Numbered from the stretch's first letter, positions 53,335-62,946 are shown. The stretch: DNA of 64,000 bases from Nitrospira defluvii (GCA_011525625.1 WYAX01000012.1:1-64000); one strand, 5' to 3'. Notes: generated from the sequence alone by a model not told the origin. Numbers and translations: made by a program.

Positions 53335-54072
53335 ATGAAGTACCGTGGCGCGTCGCAGCTGATGTTGGGCGGAATGGCAGTAGTTCTGTTAACGGCACCG
53401 GGCTGCAGCAATATGAAGTGGTTTCAGTCCGGCTCGGATGAAGCCACCAGTCCGGGTTCCTCTTTGTCGGCCTCGTCCGGCGCGTCCGGCGGCGATTCGG
53501 GTGGCTACGGGAGCGGGGAGGCGAGGCGTGACGGCCAGTATCCCTCGCTTGGCCGCCGGCAGGACGCGACAGAGGCTGAAGGCGGGCGCTTGCGTGGGTT
53601 CTCCCCACTCGTGAACGGGGAGATCTCAGGCGAGGAACGCCTCAGCCGGAGCCCGATCGGTAGCATGTTGACCTCGAATGAACGGGACGAGAAGTGGGCG
53701 GCAGAAATTCGACGAGAGGAAGCGGCAGCAGTGGAAGCCGGCCTCAAGGACGTGTTTTACGGGTATGACCGGTATAACGTGGCGGATCACGACGGAGTAG
53801 CAGCACTGACCGTCAATGCCGCGTGGCTCAAAGAGAACCCCAAGGCGCTCCTCAAGATTTCCGGACATTGTGATGAACGCGGAACGCACGATTATAATCT
53901 CGTGCTCGGGGAAAAACGTGCGAAGGCCGCCAAGAGTTTCATGGTCGACATGGGGGTGAGCCCCAAGCAAGTGGCGATCGTCTCCTATGGAAAGGATCGT
54001 CCCTTCTGTGCCGACCACGATGAGGCCTGCCATCAGCAGAATCGGCGCGGACACATGTTGCTGCGCAAATAG
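53335..54072 (+). CDS. OmpA-family (Pal-like) peptidoglycan-associated lipoprotein
   Basis: A 245-aa outer membrane lipoprotein. The signal helix ends in the lipobox-like LLTAPGC near residue 24. Residues 25-135 are Ser/Gly-rich and disordered-looking. The C-terminal 105 residues form an OmpA/Pal domain: VFYGYDRYNV, LLKISGHCDERGT, NLVLGEKRAKA and VSYGKDRPF. The peptidoglycan-binding DE/R pattern is kept. AGGAG lies before the ATG. No tol genes are adjacent. Confidence 0.9.
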   Translation: MKYRGASQLMLGGMAVVLLTAPGCSNMKWFQSGSDEATSPGSSLSASSGASGGDSGGYGSGEARRDGQYPSLGRRQDATEAEGGRLRGFSPLVNGEISGEERLSRSPIGSMLTSNERDEKWAAEIRREEAAAVEAGLKDVFYGYDRYNVADHDGVAALTVNAAWLKENPKALLKISGHCDERGTHDYNLVLGEKRAKAAKSFMVDMGVSPKQVAIVSYGKDRPFCADHDEACHQQNRRGHMLLRK

Positions 54073-54380
54073 TCGAGCGGTCCCGGCGTCTGCCCGTGAG
54101 GCGCCGGGGCCAGGTTCGGGCATCTCGGTTCCAGCCCTTCTCCCCCTTCCATTTCCCCAATTCGTCCTCACTGTTGACGCCGAGTCTGCCGGTTGAGCGG
54201 CTCGGGGTGTCTCGGTTCCGCCGGCGCTCGCGGACAGGGTCGATAGCGTGGAGTTGCCCCTTTACGCCGAGTCAGCTCCCCCCTTCTGCGCCGGCATGGT
54301 GACAATACGCGGGAGCTTATGGTATTGAGCCTCAGCGGGGACAGGCGTTCTGCCCCCTCATTCGCCGAAGGAGTATGATT
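54073..54380. other. 308-bp spacer with one hairpin
   Basis: CCCGGCG (54082-54088) and CGCCGGG (54102-54108) may form a terminator-like hairpin just after the Pal gene, without a T-run. The rest holds nothing recognised. Confidence 0.4.
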
Positions 54381-54545
54381 GTGAACCAGCGCTTTGGAAT
54401 TACCGTGAAGTTCTTGATTTCAGCCGACTCACCCGAAGAGGCTGAAGAGATTATCGAATCTGCCTGCGAAAAGATGGCCTCATCCATCCATGAAGGGGAT
54501 GTCAGCTACGAAGGCATTGAAGATATCGAAGAGGAAGATGAGTAA
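54381..54545 (+). CDS. Small acidic protein, 54 aa
   Basis: GTG at 54381, 7 nt after AAGGAG; an ATG at 54375 would be too close to it. The product has a beta-alpha start (QRFGITVKFLISADSPEEA) and a strongly acidic tail (IEDIEEEDE). Codon use and the ribosome site support translation. No family recognised. Confidence 0.65.
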   Translation: MNQRFGITVKFLISADSPEEAEEIIESACEKMASSIHEGDVSYEGIEDIEEEDE

Positions 54546-54669
54546 TGACGGGGGCCGTCTTTGCCGCCAGTCCAACAGTCTCCGGAGATCGACGTCATTC
54601 CGGGGTTGTGCCGATTCGACGGCGAGGTGAAGCTATGCGGTCTCCGTTTCAGCTGGAGAAGCGGACCTT

Positions 54670-56061
54670 ATGACGGACTCGGTTGAGCCTGCCGGAACCG
54701 ATTCCCGCCGCCCGGGATTCTTGAACCGGATTCATCAGTCCAATAAGCAATATCTGCCGCAGTGGCTCGGTGTGCCGGCGCACATTCATCATGTCGCCTA
54801 CCGGATGGCCAATCCTCCGGTGGAACGGCCCAACAGCCGGCGGGAGTTTCAACATCTCCTCCAGGCCTTGGACATCACCGAAGGCGCTATCGAGGAGCGG
54901 TTCGGCTACGGGTTCAAGAGTGCCGCCAATGGCGATCGCCTGGTGGTCGTGTGGGAGGCCCACACGGAGTACTACAGCTATCAGGTGTGGCATGTCGTGA
55001 AGGACGGCAGTGCTCCGCTGGATTTCGGCCCGATCACCTTTCCCGGCTATGTGATGCCTCTCTGCCCCCTCGGCATTCGAGTCAACGCCCTCGACCTGCT
55101 GTTTCTTGCGCAAGAGCCGCCGCTTGAGCGGGAACTGCCCGCGAGGCTTCCGGGCGCGATGGTGTATGGCAGCCGCATTCTGGGCGACGATATCGTTGCG
55201 GTGACCAGCTTTACGCCTGATGAGTTTGACCGAGAGCGGTACCTGATTTGTTCGACGTCCGAACAGGCGCTGCGCCAACAGGTGGCAAAGATTGTCGATA
55301 CGATCGTCGCCATCGAAAATTATTACCACCTCGTCATGTTGCCGATGAAGGCGTTCTCCCGAGCCGTCGATCAGATTCATGACTATGAACAGCGGCACCT
55401 CTACCAACGGGCCGTGTTGATCGAGCAGCTCGGCGGGACCGCTCCGCCGACCATGCAGAAATGGCTGACCGTTCTCACGCAGGATCTCTTGCAGGTGAGT
55501 CGATTGGCCGAGTCGATGCGCTACCGGCTGTCGGCCTCGGTGCCATATGATCGTATCGTGCAAAGCAACCTGGCGGCGTTACAGGAACGGCCCTATCCCC
55601 CGCTTCGTCAAATCTCCGAGTATGTGAGTTGGAAAATTACCGGCGTGACCGATGGCTATCAACAGTTGCTCCGTCGCATCGATGCCATGGAGAAGGATTT
55701 CGAGGCCACGGTCGCGGTGCTGCGCACTCATATCGAGCTGCGGTTGCAGGAGCAGAATATCGAGTTGCAGGATCAGAACATGAAGTTGCTGGCCAGCGTG
55801 GATTCCACGACCCGCGCCCAGGCGATTCTGCAGCGCACGGTCGAGAGTCTCTCGGTGATCGTCATCACCTACTATCTGACGGGTTTGGGCGGCTATGTGC
55901 TGAAGGCCTGTTACGAGCTGGGGTGGATCAAGAATGCCAATGTGGCCACGGCGATCTTCGTGCCGATCGCGTTTGCGATTTCCTTTACCCTCATGACGGT
56001 GGGGCGGAAAATTATCGTTAAGCGGATGGCGAATCCCGCCTCAGACCCCGGGGGGCACTGA
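54670..56061 (+). CDS. DUF3422-family membrane-anchored protein
   Basis: A 463-aa protein. The large N-terminal part contains WEAHTEYYSYQVWHV and a coiled coil near 340-375 (LRLQEQNIELQDQNMKLL). Two C-terminal membrane segments (SVIVITYYLTGLGGYVLKA in part and ATAIFVPIAFAISFTLMTVG) place the bulk in the cytoplasm or periplasm with a membrane tail. This matches the DUF3422 family, of unknown function. ATG 54670; it stands alone. Confidence 0.85.
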   Translation: MTDSVEPAGTDSRRPGFLNRIHQSNKQYLPQWLGVPAHIHHVAYRMANPPVERPNSRREFQHLLQALDITEGAIEERFGYGFKSAANGDRLVVVWEAHTEYYSYQVWHVVKDGSAPLDFGPITFPGYVMPLCPLGIRVNALDLLFLAQEPPLERELPARLPGAMVYGSRILGDDIVAVTSFTPDEFDRERYLICSTSEQALRQQVAKIVDTIVAIENYYHLVMLPMKAFSRAVDQIHDYEQRHLYQRAVLIEQLGGTAPPTMQKWLTVLTQDLLQVSRLAESMRYRLSASVPYDRIVQSNLAALQERPYPPLRQISEYVSWKITGVTDGYQQLLRRIDAMEKDFEATVAVLRTHIELRLQEQNIELQDQNMKLLASVDSTTRAQAILQRTVESLSVIVITYYLTGLGGYVLKACYELGWIKNANVATAIFVPIAFAISFTLMTVGRKIIVKRMANPASDPGGH

Positions 56062-56156
56062 CAACCTTGCCCGGGTGGCTTGTGCCACAGCCGGACGGAT
56101 TGTGTTCCCTCCCGAGCCGCACGTCGACGAGGAACATGCTGTGCTCGACGAACGGT

Positions 56157-56519
56157 TCAGGCGGCGGTTAATTCCTGCCGGTCGGTGGTGACCCCGGCCG
56201 TCGATTCTTCTAGTACCCGACCAATCAAGCGCTGGAGACGGCTCTGCTCATCCTGACGCACCCGAATGAATTCCACGCCTGCCTTCTGCTCGGTTGCCCA
56301 TCGAACCTTCGCGAGCCCCACGGTCAGTGGTCGGGCCTGATCCGGAGCCATCACGTGCAATTCGAGATAGTCGCCGGGTTGAACGGGAAGGGTCGTTTCG
56401 ATGGCGCACCCGGGCGCCGACAGGTTGATGAGGGTGCCCTGACCGACCATTGAATCGCCTGAGAGTCGGACCGGGTAGGCGACCGTGACCCGGGTCGATG
56501 AACGAAGATCCATGTCCAT
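56157..56519 (-). CDS. PilZ-domain protein
   Basis: A 120-aa single-domain PilZ protein, likely a cyclic-di-GMP receptor. The N-terminal LRSSTRVTVAYPVRL carries a reduced R-x3-R motif and NLSAPGCAIE gives the (N/D)xSxxG motif. The end is acidic and polar. Another PilZ gene lies at 57350 on the opposite strand. No flagellar or pilus genes are nearby. Confidence 0.82.
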   Translation of the reverse strand: MDMDLRSSTRVTVAYPVRLSGDSMVGQGTLINLSAPGCAIETTLPVQPGDYLELHVMAPDQARPLTVGLAKVRWATEQKAGVEFIRVRQDEQSRLQRLIGRVLEESTAGVTTDRQELTAA

Positions 56520-56640
56520 AGTAAGGCCTCCTTGCCTCCGCCCTCGGTTCCTGAGGGCTACACACCTTGTCGGTAAGGGTTTTTCTGAACTTTAGTGGGG
56601 GGGCGTACGCCCACTCTATACACGGCTCAAGGGGGAATCC

Positions 56641-56817
56641 TTAGGTGGTGGGCGGGGTGGCCAGTGGCCCTCGTGGGCCGTTCGGCCGCCAGGATCGGCC
56701 GGTCAGCCAGAGGACTAGGGGAATGCTGACGGGAAGCGGCAACAGGATGAGCAGGAGGAGGGCAAGGGGTCTTCCCTGTAGACTGCGCAAAATTGAGAGA
56801 TATCTTATGACGAACAT
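56641..56817 (-). CDS. Small single-helix membrane protein
   Basis: A 58-aa product from ATG 56817, 6 nt after GGAGC. It has one hydrophobic helix (ALLLLILLPLPVSIPLVLWL) with positive flanks and a Pro-rich tail. No family recognised; it may be spurious. Confidence 0.45.
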   Translation of the reverse strand: MFVIRYLSILRSLQGRPLALLLLILLPLPVSIPLVLWLTGRSWRPNGPRGPLATPPTT

Positions 56818-56898
56818 GGGGAGCTCCACACCTGCACCGCTACGAGTGCATCTCGTGGGGGCTTCTTCTGCCCCTGCGATCGTCCCGGAGGGAGGCGG

Positions 56899-56988
56899 TT
56901 AGACTCGACGCAAAAGGTCCGTGACCCAGTGGGCGATCAAGGCCGAGAACGCTGCGAGGGTGATGAGCATGTCAAAATTGAGTTCCAT
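56899..56988 (-). CDS. 29-aa membrane microprotein
   Basis: ATG 56988 follows AGGAGA with good spacing. The product MELNFDMLITLAAFSALIAH is followed by WVTDLLRRV, one hydrophobic helix with a basic end. It lies just downstream of the divergent PilZ region. Size and position make chance possible. Confidence 0.45.
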   Translation of the reverse strand: MELNFDMLITLAAFSALIAHWVTDLLRRV

Positions 56989-57349
56989 GAGTCGTCTCCT
57001 CTGACGTGATGAATCGCCTGACTCTACGCATCTGATGCAGCAACCCCTGTGCCAGTCTGGTTGTGGCCAGGGCCTGGAGTTGAGCCCGCTCATGCACTGG
57101 GATTATCGAGCGGGCTGGCTGCTGTGTGTGACAGGTATGGGTGGGAACGGGAGAAAGAGATACGGTAGCGTATCTTCCCCGATACGTCGGCTGAGCTGCC
57201 TGCATGGAGTTGAGGCATCGGCCGGCTGCTCCGGCGTGCCAGGTCTATGGGGTGGAATGCCGGTTGATTTCGGGAGCTGAACAGCGTATCCATCTCGGGA
57301 TCTTGCTCGGGTTGAACGCCTGTCACCCTCTGCTGATGAAAGGACCATA
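56989..57349. other. 361-bp spacer before the second PilZ gene
   Basis: Only composition-driven open frames on both strands; no RNA, repeat or clear promoter. Confidence 0.4.
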
Positions 57350-57670
57350 TTGGAGCGCCGCGATAGCCCCCGTTATGAAATTCGAGTGCCGCTCACGTTT
57401 TCCGGCCAGTCCGTTGCCGGTAGCGGGTTGATGACCAGCCTGTCCAGGGAAGGCTGTCATGTGGTGAGTGAGGAGTCCCTTCCTGCGCGAGCCTGCTTGT
57501 CTCTTCTTGTCGAGTTTCCTGCGCCCTATGAGCCCTTGACGGTCGAGGTGGCTGAGGTGCGCTGGACAGATGCCACGGGGTTTGGGCTGGTCTTTGTCCA
57601 TGTGCACGAGGAAGAGCATGCCCGGCTGCAGAAATTTATCGACTGGTTGAAGCGGACCCAAAACAACTAG
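57350..57670 (+). CDS. PilZ-domain protein, TTG start
   Basis: A 106-aa PilZ protein: MERRDSPRYEIRVPLTFSG has the RxxxR motif and TSLSREGCHV the SxSxxG motif needed for cyclic-di-GMP. The only fitting start is TTG at 57350, preceded by AAAGGA. It is similar in plan to the PilZ protein at 56157. Alone on its strand. Confidence 0.82.
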   Translation: MERRDSPRYEIRVPLTFSGQSVAGSGLMTSLSREGCHVVSEESLPARACLSLLVEFPAPYEPLTVEVAEVRWTDATGFGLVFVHVHEEEHARLQKFIDWLKRTQNN

Positions 57671-57699
57671 CCCGTGAGCCGCTAGACGGTCTCCCTGCA

Positions 57700-58674
57700 T
57701 CAATGGACACGTGGCGGGACTTCGACATGTACGTCGATGAAGGGGTCCATCGTCCCTGGAGGGAACGGGGGGAACGGGTGGGCGTTTACCACGGCCAGCA
57801 GGGCCGCCCGGTCGAGCGTCAGGTCCCCGGAACTCCGTTCGACTTCGATCAGCTGCGCCTCGCCGTTGGCATAGAGACGAAAGCCGATGCCTGGTCCCCG
57901 CTGGACTGGATGGGTCGGTCGTCCGCCCGCTTCATCGTGAAGTTGTTGCCGAATCAACCCCTGTAGCCTTTTCCAGTAGCCCTCCTGCCTTGCCAGAGGT
58001 CGAGTCCCGGCCAAGTCTTCTTCTTGGAGATGCCCTTCCAGTAGGGCCAGATCAGTTGGGGTGTTGTGTACGTTCCGCGGGGCTTCAGTCAGAGGGAGCG
58101 ACAGATCCGCCGGCCCTCGGTGGTGATCCGCATATCCCGGTGTGGCGATCGTGATGACGACGGTGCGGTCGAGCAGCGCTTCAAGCTGTTCTCCCCGCGG
58201 GCGACCGATGAGGACGTGAATGGCGGTCGCTTTCGGCGGCGTCCCCATGGTGCTGGGCAGTCGCCCGAGATCGACAGTTGCGGAGTAGCCCCGCCGGTCA
58301 TGATCCATGTCCAAAGGCACGACGTATGGGGCCGTGTCGGGGATCTCAAATTGAGCGAGCAGTGGGATGCCTTGCCAGGCCGGTGCGTTCGGGACGTGCA
58401 CGAATATCGTCAGACGACGGTTGATCGGCAGAGTTCCGAACAGACTGTCGGCCGGCAACTCGATCTGAAGGTCCTGTGGGGCGAGCGGCACGGTCGTGCC
58501 GTTGGCTGCCGGTGCGGCGCCTGCGAGCGCCAGCATTCCGGAGAGCACAAGGCCGCAGGACCATGGGTGACACCACGACAAAGGCGGCTTCACGAAGCGA
58601 TCTGGCGCAGGGAGTGGCATGCTGGTGCTCGCTGGTGTGGGCGATGCGGTGTGTGTCTCTCCCATCAGTACCAT
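57700..58674 (-). CDS. Exported protein with a TonB-like C-terminal domain
   Basis: About 324 aa from ATG 58674; the frame is open further but overlaps zwf upstream sequence. A hydrophobic segment near residue 45 (GLVLSGMLALAGAA) is likely a signal or anchor. A long middle has beta-rich repeats. The C-terminal 90 residues (IGFRLYANGEAQLIEVERSS, AVVNAHPFPPFPP) resemble the TonB C-terminal domain. It lacks the usual Pro/Lys spacer of TonB, so it may be a stand-alone energy-transducer-like protein. Confidence 0.72.
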   Translation of the reverse strand: MVLMGETHTASPTPASTSMPLPAPDRFVKPPLSWCHPWSCGLVLSGMLALAGAAPAANGTTVPLAPQDLQIELPADSLFGTLPINRRLTIFVHVPNAPAWQGIPLLAQFEIPDTAPYVVPLDMDHDRRGYSATVDLGRLPSTMGTPPKATAIHVLIGRPRGEQLEALLDRTVVITIATPGYADHHRGPADLSLPLTEAPRNVHNTPTDLALLEGHLQEEDLAGTRPLARQEGYWKRLQGLIRQQLHDEAGGRPTHPVQRGPGIGFRLYANGEAQLIEVERSSGDLTLDRAALLAVVNAHPFPPFPPGTMDPFIDVHVEVPPRVH

Positions 58675-58786
58675 GTGTCGGAGAGGGCGCCTACTTAAAC
58701 TCAGAAAACGGCCAGTCGACGGAGCGGAGGTTGCGTAGACCTCATGGATCAGGCAGGATGTCGTCTCGTCTGAGAGGACCTCGTCT

Positions 58787-60316
58787 ATGAACCCAGCGCC
58801 GACCATGGACCTTCCCCGGCTTCGTACTCCCTGTGTGATGGTAATTTTCGGGATCGATGGCGATCTCGCCAAGCGGAAGCTGCTGCCGGCCGTCTACAAC
58901 CTCATGGCCGGGCAGTTCCTCCCGGAAGAATTCGCCATCGTGGGATTGGACCGGCCGGAAAGCACGACCGAAGCGTTCCGCGAAAAATTAGACCGGGTCA
59001 TGGGCGAGTATCTGCCCGCGTCCGTCGACCGAGCTGTCTGGCAGGCCCTGTCGCAACGCGTGCACTACCTGGCCGGGGATTTTCAGGAGGGGGGCACCTA
59101 TCGCCGGCTGAATGAGCTCCTAGCGGACGTGGACGCTGCCGCCGGGACCAAGGGGAACTACATTTTTTATCTGGCCACCATTCCAAGGTTGTTCGGCAAG
59201 ATTGTGACGCATCTCGGCGAGTACGGCCTGACTGTCGAGCGCGACGGAGCTTGGCGGCGGGTCATCATCGAAAAGCCGTTCGGCCATGATTTGGACTCGG
59301 CCCGGGCCCTCAATCATGAACTTCAGCGAGTCTTGCACGAACGGCAGATTTATCGCATCGACCACTATCTTGGAAAAGAAACGGTGCAGAATATCCTGGT
59401 GTTCCGGTTTGCCAACGGCATTTTTGAGCCGGTCTGGAATCGTCAGTACATCGATCATGTGCAAATCACGGTGGCGGAGAGCCTCGGGGTCGAGCATCGT
59501 GGGCGGTACTATGAGCAGGCCGGAGCATTACGCGATATGGTGCCGAATCATTTGTTGCAGTTGCTCTGTTTCCTGGCGATGGAGCCGCCGAACTCTTTTG
59601 CCGCGGACGCCGTGCGCGACGAGAAGGCCAAGGTGCTGCGGGGTGTGATGCCGCTGAATTCGCTCGATGTGCTGCGCTATGTGGCGTTCGGCCAGTATGG
59701 ACCCGGTATGGTGGAGGGGAAATCCGTCGCGGGGTACCGGGCTGAGCTGCATGTCGAGCCGGAATCGATGATGGAGACCTTTGTGGCGATGAAATTATTC
59801 ATCGACAACTGGCGCTGGGCCGGGGTGCCGTTTTACCTGCGGACTGGAAAACGCATGGCGCGGCGGTTGACGGAAATCGTGGTGCAGTTCAAACGGGCGC
59901 CGTTCATGTTGTTTCGCAAGACGCAGGTGGATCGATTGGCTCCGAATGTGCTTGTTATCCGCATTCAGCCGGACGAAGGTATTTCTCTGCGGTTCGATGC
60001 CAAAGTCCCGGGACCGACGGTGCGGATCGGGACGGTCGATATGGACTTTCAATATGCGGATTATTTTGGAAACGCGCCGCATACGGGATATGAAACGCTG
60101 CTTCACGATGCCATGGCCGGGGATGCGACGTTGTTCCAGCGGGCCGACAACATTGAGTTGGGTTGGGCTGTGGTGCAAATGATGTTGGATGTCTGGAAGT
60201 CGTTGCCCGGCGCGGCAGCGTTTCCGAATTATCCCGGCGGGAGTTGGGGGCCGCCTGAGGCCGAGGCCTTGCTGCGTCGGGAAGGCCGGGAGTGGTGGAA
60301 CGGAGGGCAGGCGTAA
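58787..60316 (+). CDS. zwf: Glucose-6-phosphate 1-dehydrogenase
   Basis: Oxidises glucose-6-phosphate to the lactone, producing NADPH. The 509-aa protein has the dinucleotide motif [15 protein letters not shown], the substrate motif RIDHYLGKE with catalytic His, EKPFGHDL and the C-terminal [17 protein letters not shown] 58787 follows gagagga; ATG 58805 is possible. Its product feeds the oxidative pentose phosphate pathway with rpe. msrA follows after 32 bp. Confidence 0.96.
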   Translation: MNPAPTMDLPRLRTPCVMVIFGIDGDLAKRKLLPAVYNLMAGQFLPEEFAIVGLDRPESTTEAFREKLDRVMGEYLPASVDRAVWQALSQRVHYLAGDFQEGGTYRRLNELLADVDAAAGTKGNYIFYLATIPRLFGKIVTHLGEYGLTVERDGAWRRVIIEKPFGHDLDSARALNHELQRVLHERQIYRIDHYLGKETVQNILVFRFANGIFEPVWNRQYIDHVQITVAESLGVEHRGRYYEQAGALRDMVPNHLLQLLCFLAMEPPNSFAADAVRDEKAKVLRGVMPLNSLDVLRYVAFGQYGPGMVEGKSVAGYRAELHVEPESMMETFVAMKLFIDNWRWAGVPFYLRTGKRMARRLTEIVVQFKRAPFMLFRKTQVDRLAPNVLVIRIQPDEGISLRFDAKVPGPTVRIGTVDMDFQYADYFGNAPHTGYETLLHDAMAGDATLFQRADNIELGWAVVQMMLDVWKSLPGAAAFPNYPGGSWGPPEAEALLRREGREWWNGGQA

Positions 60317-60348
60317 TCGACGTGGTGGCGGAGGAGGAGAGGTGCGTG

Positions 60349-60891
60349 ATGGCGCAAGCGACGGAGCGTGCGACGCTGGCCGGCGGCTGCTTCTGGTGTC
60401 TGGAAGCGGTCTATGACCAGATGAAAGGTGTGCAATCGGTGGAATCCGGCTATATCGGCGGACAGGTGGACTCGCCGACCTACGAGCAGGTGTGTGGCGG
60501 TCGAACGGGCCATGCGGAGGCGGTGCGGATCACCTTTGATCCTGCGATCGTGAGCTACCGCGATCTGCTGAACGTGTTTTTTGTCATTCACGATCCGACG
60601 ACGTTGAACCGGCAGGGGAACGACATCGGGACGCAGTACCGTTCGGCGATTTTTTATCACTCGCTCGAACAGCAACGCTGTGCCCAGGAAGCGATTGCCG
60701 CGGTAACGGAAGCGGGGCTCTACCCGAATCCGGTCGTCACCGCAGTGGTCCCGGCGACACAATGGTTCGAAGCGGAACCTTACCATCAAGAGTACTTTGC
60801 GCGGCATCCGTCTGAGGGCTACTGCGCCTATGTGGTGGGACCGAAGGTGGCCAAGTTCCGACAGAAGTTCTCGTCGCTGCTCCGGGTGTGA
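60349..60891 (+). CDS. msrA: Peptide-methionine (S)-S-oxide reductase
   Basis: Repairs oxidised methionine. The 180-aa protein has the catalytic GGCFWCLEAVY, GYIGGQ, CGGRTGHAEAV and NDIGTQYRSAIFYH. ATG 60349 follows a GAGGAGGAGAGG stretch; the longer frame start at 60292 is rejected. Probably co-transcribed with zwf, whose NADPH supports thioredoxin recycling. Confidence 0.96.
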   Translation: MAQATERATLAGGCFWCLEAVYDQMKGVQSVESGYIGGQVDSPTYEQVCGGRTGHAEAVRITFDPAIVSYRDLLNVFFVIHDPTTLNRQGNDIGTQYRSAIFYHSLEQQRCAQEAIAAVTEAGLYPNPVVTAVVPATQWFEAEPYHQEYFARHPSEGYCAYVVGPKVAKFRQKFSSLLRV

Positions 60892-60912
60892 TCGAGAGTC
60901 GAGAGGCTGGTC

Positions 60913-61347
60913 CTAGACGCGTTTGAGTAGCCGGAATAGGCCGTCGCGAAGGTCCTGCAGCAGACTTGGTTGTTGGGTAACCTGGTAGCGTTTGATGCGT
61001 AGTTCCGCTTGAGGTGGACAGAAGGGCCATTCGATGGCGCTCTTTCCCTGAACCTGGGCCAGGAAATCTTCCTCCGATCCCTCTCCCGGAGTCTGGAGGA
61101 CGATCATGGGATCTTTGGGATCCAGAAGGCAGGTCGAGTCATAACCGGCGTGCCGGTGCTGGTCCGGTCGGTTGAGGGACACCTTGTGCGCTCCGGTTGA
61201 GAAGACGGTGTCCCCTTCGCGAATGGGGCCTTCCGGTGCGAGGGAAAAGAGCACCATGGGGGTGAGCATAATCACTGCGGCGGCCGCCGCGATCGACCAA
61301 AGCGGTGGTTCGGCCCCCTGGCGGGGACGTGTGTTCGGCCGATTCAC
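60913..61347 (-). CDS. Single-helix membrane-anchored hypothetical protein
   Basis: A 144-aa protein with one N-terminal membrane helix (LWSIAAAAAVIMLTPMVLFSL). The rest is soluble, with Cys-Leu-Leu-Asp and WPFCPPQAEL giving two cysteines and a basic end. No family recognised. It is convergent with msrA. Confidence 0.65.
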   Translation of the reverse strand: MNRPNTRPRQGAEPPLWSIAAAAAVIMLTPMVLFSLAPEGPIREGDTVFSTGAHKVSLNRPDQHRHAGYDSTCLLDPKDPMIVLQTPGEGSEEDFLAQVQGKSAIEWPFCPPQAELRIKRYQVTQQPSLLQDLRDGLFRLLKRV

Positions 61348-61471
61348 GATGCTGGCAGGCCTCCGTTCGATGGGACTTGCGTCCGCATGACAACTGCTTC
61401 ACACTCACGTTCCCGCGCAGTTCGGCCATCTTACCCGATGCGACGGAGAAAGGTGCGCACCGACACCCGAT

Positions 61472-61615
61472 ATGGTCTATTGTCCCATGTGCTCAGGCAG
61501 TGCGAAGCGCGTGGCCCGGCACGGCTGGAAGGATTTTTTTCTGCATTTGATGGGCTATTACCCATTCCGATGCACGCTCTGTCTCCACCGCTTTCGCCTG
61601 CGTCGCCGAACCTAA
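61472..61615 (+). CDS. 47-aa zinc-ribbon microprotein, copy 1
   Basis: MVYCPMCSGSAKRVARHGWK is followed by DFFLHLMGYYPFRCTLC and a basic tail. Cys4-x2-Cys7 and Cys34-x2-Cys37 form an apparent zinc ribbon. It aligns without gaps with the microprotein at 61796 (same length, same Cys positions, shared CSG, KR, DFF, GYYP, RC). The match between two separate frames argues that both are real. No known family recognised; nucleic-acid binding is possible because of the basic tail. Confidence 0.7.
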   Translation: MVYCPMCSGSAKRVARHGWKDFFLHLMGYYPFRCTLCLHRFRLRRRT

Positions 61616-61795
61616 GCACCGGATCTCGCCGGCCGGCGAGTCATCACCCGCACAGTTTTGTGCCAAATTCAGCCATGGCGTTGGTCGTTTGGATGACCGT
61701 CCAGTCGTCCAAACTAGACTTGCATCGCCTCGGGGTGTTTCAGTAGGATCCTTCCCTGAGGCAGCAGCATGGTCTGTAGCGGATACCTAAGTCAC

Positions 61796-61939
61796 ATGTC
61801 TTTTTGTGGAAAATGTTCCGGTTATACCAAACGGTCTCGCCGTCAAGGGCTATTGGATTTCTTCTTCTTCCTGATCGGCTATTACCCCTATCGTTGTCTG
61901 CGATGTGGGCGCCGAACCCACCTCCGTCAACGAGTCTGA
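61796..61939 (+). CDS. 47-aa zinc-ribbon microprotein, copy 2
   Basis: MSFCGKCSGYTKRSRRQGLL is followed by DFFFFLIGYYPYRCLRC and a basic Arg-rich tail. Cys4, 7, 34 and 37 match copy 1 exactly. An in-frame ATG at 61769 could add nine residues, but the equal length with copy 1 supports 61796. The two genes are 180 bp apart in the same orientation, suggesting tandem duplication followed by divergence. The middle (DFFFFLIGYYP) is hydrophobic. Confidence 0.72.
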   Translation: MSFCGKCSGYTKRSRRQGLLDFFFFLIGYYPYRCLRCGRRTHLRQRV

Positions 61940-62076
61940 TTCCTCGCCCACTGTATCGTCTCTTCACGCAGCGGTTCTGTGTGCGAAGCCGTTGGGTGAG
62001 GAATGTCCCTCCTCCCGTCAGGTGACGATGGCGCGATGCCGTCTCCGGCCCCCTTCAGCGGCAGGAGCGCATCTCG

Positions 62077-62946
62077 TTACTCGTCGTCGGTCTCGCTGTC
62101 GACCGCATCCTCAGCACGCTCCTCGGTCTTCAGGGCCGCAAAATCGAAGAGTGCGCGATCAAGGAGCAACGACGGGGCGATGTTGCTCAGCGCGGCGAAC
62201 ATGCTGTCGTTCGATCCGGGAAACCGCTGATTCCAGTCCTGCAGCAACGCCTTGACCTGTTTGCGTTTGAGGTCTTCCTGGGAGCCGCACAGGTCGCAGG
62301 GGATAATCGGAAATTGCCGCAAGGCGGCATACTGTGCCAGATCGGCCTCTTTGACATAGGCCAACGGCCGGATGACCAGATGGCGGCCGCTCTTGGCCCG
62401 AAGCTTGGGCGGCATTGCCTTCATCTTGCCGGTAAACAACAGATTCAAGAGCAGTGTTTCCAGAATGTCGTCGCGGTGATGACCTAAGGCAATTTTGGTC
62501 GCGCGCAGTTCGGTGGCCAGCCGGTAGAGGTGTCCGCGCCGGAGACGGGAGCAGAGCGCGCAGGTGGTGTGTCCCTCTGGAATCAACCGTTTCACGACGG
62601 AATAGGTATCGCGGGTCTCAATGTGAAACGGGACCCCGCGCTTGGTCAGATAGTCAGGCAGCACGTGGGCGGGAAATCCCGGCTGCTTCTGGTCGAGATT
62701 GACGGCGATGATCTCAAAATGAATCGGGGCTCGGCTGCGAAGCGAGAGCAGGATCTCCAAGAGTCCGTAACTGTCCTTCCCTCCGGACAAACAGACCATG
62801 ACCCTATCGTCGGCCTCGATCATCCGATAGTCGGCAATGGCCTGCCCGACGAGGCGACACAATCTGGTTTCCAGGCGTTCGAGTTCGTCGGTCTGTTTGG
62901 CCGGCCGTGCAGCCTTCCGCGTCAGCGGAGTGATGAGAGGTTGCAT
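62077..62946 (-). CDS. ttcA: tRNA 2-thiocytidine(32) synthetase
   Basis: Inserts sulfur at C32 of tRNAs using ATP and an Fe-S cluster. The 289-aa protein has the PP-loop [14 protein letters not shown], the Cys pair in [10 protein letters not shown] and [13 protein letters not shown], all TtcA marks. The N-terminal 20 residues are basic, the tail is acidic. It uses sulfur delivered by pathways related to the cys cluster at 12987-20569. Confidence 0.95.
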   Translation of the reverse strand: MQPLITPLTRKAARPAKQTDELERLETRLCRLVGQAIADYRMIEADDRVMVCLSGGKDSYGLLEILLSLRSRAPIHFEIIAVNLDQKQPGFPAHVLPDYLTKRGVPFHIETRDTYSVVKRLIPEGHTTCALCSRLRRGHLYRLATELRATKIALGHHRDDILETLLLNLLFTGKMKAMPPKLRAKSGRHLVIRPLAYVKEADLAQYAALRQFPIIPCDLCGSQEDLKRKQVKALLQDWNQRFPGSNDSMFAALSNIAPSLLLDRALFDFAALKTEERAEDAVDSETDDE

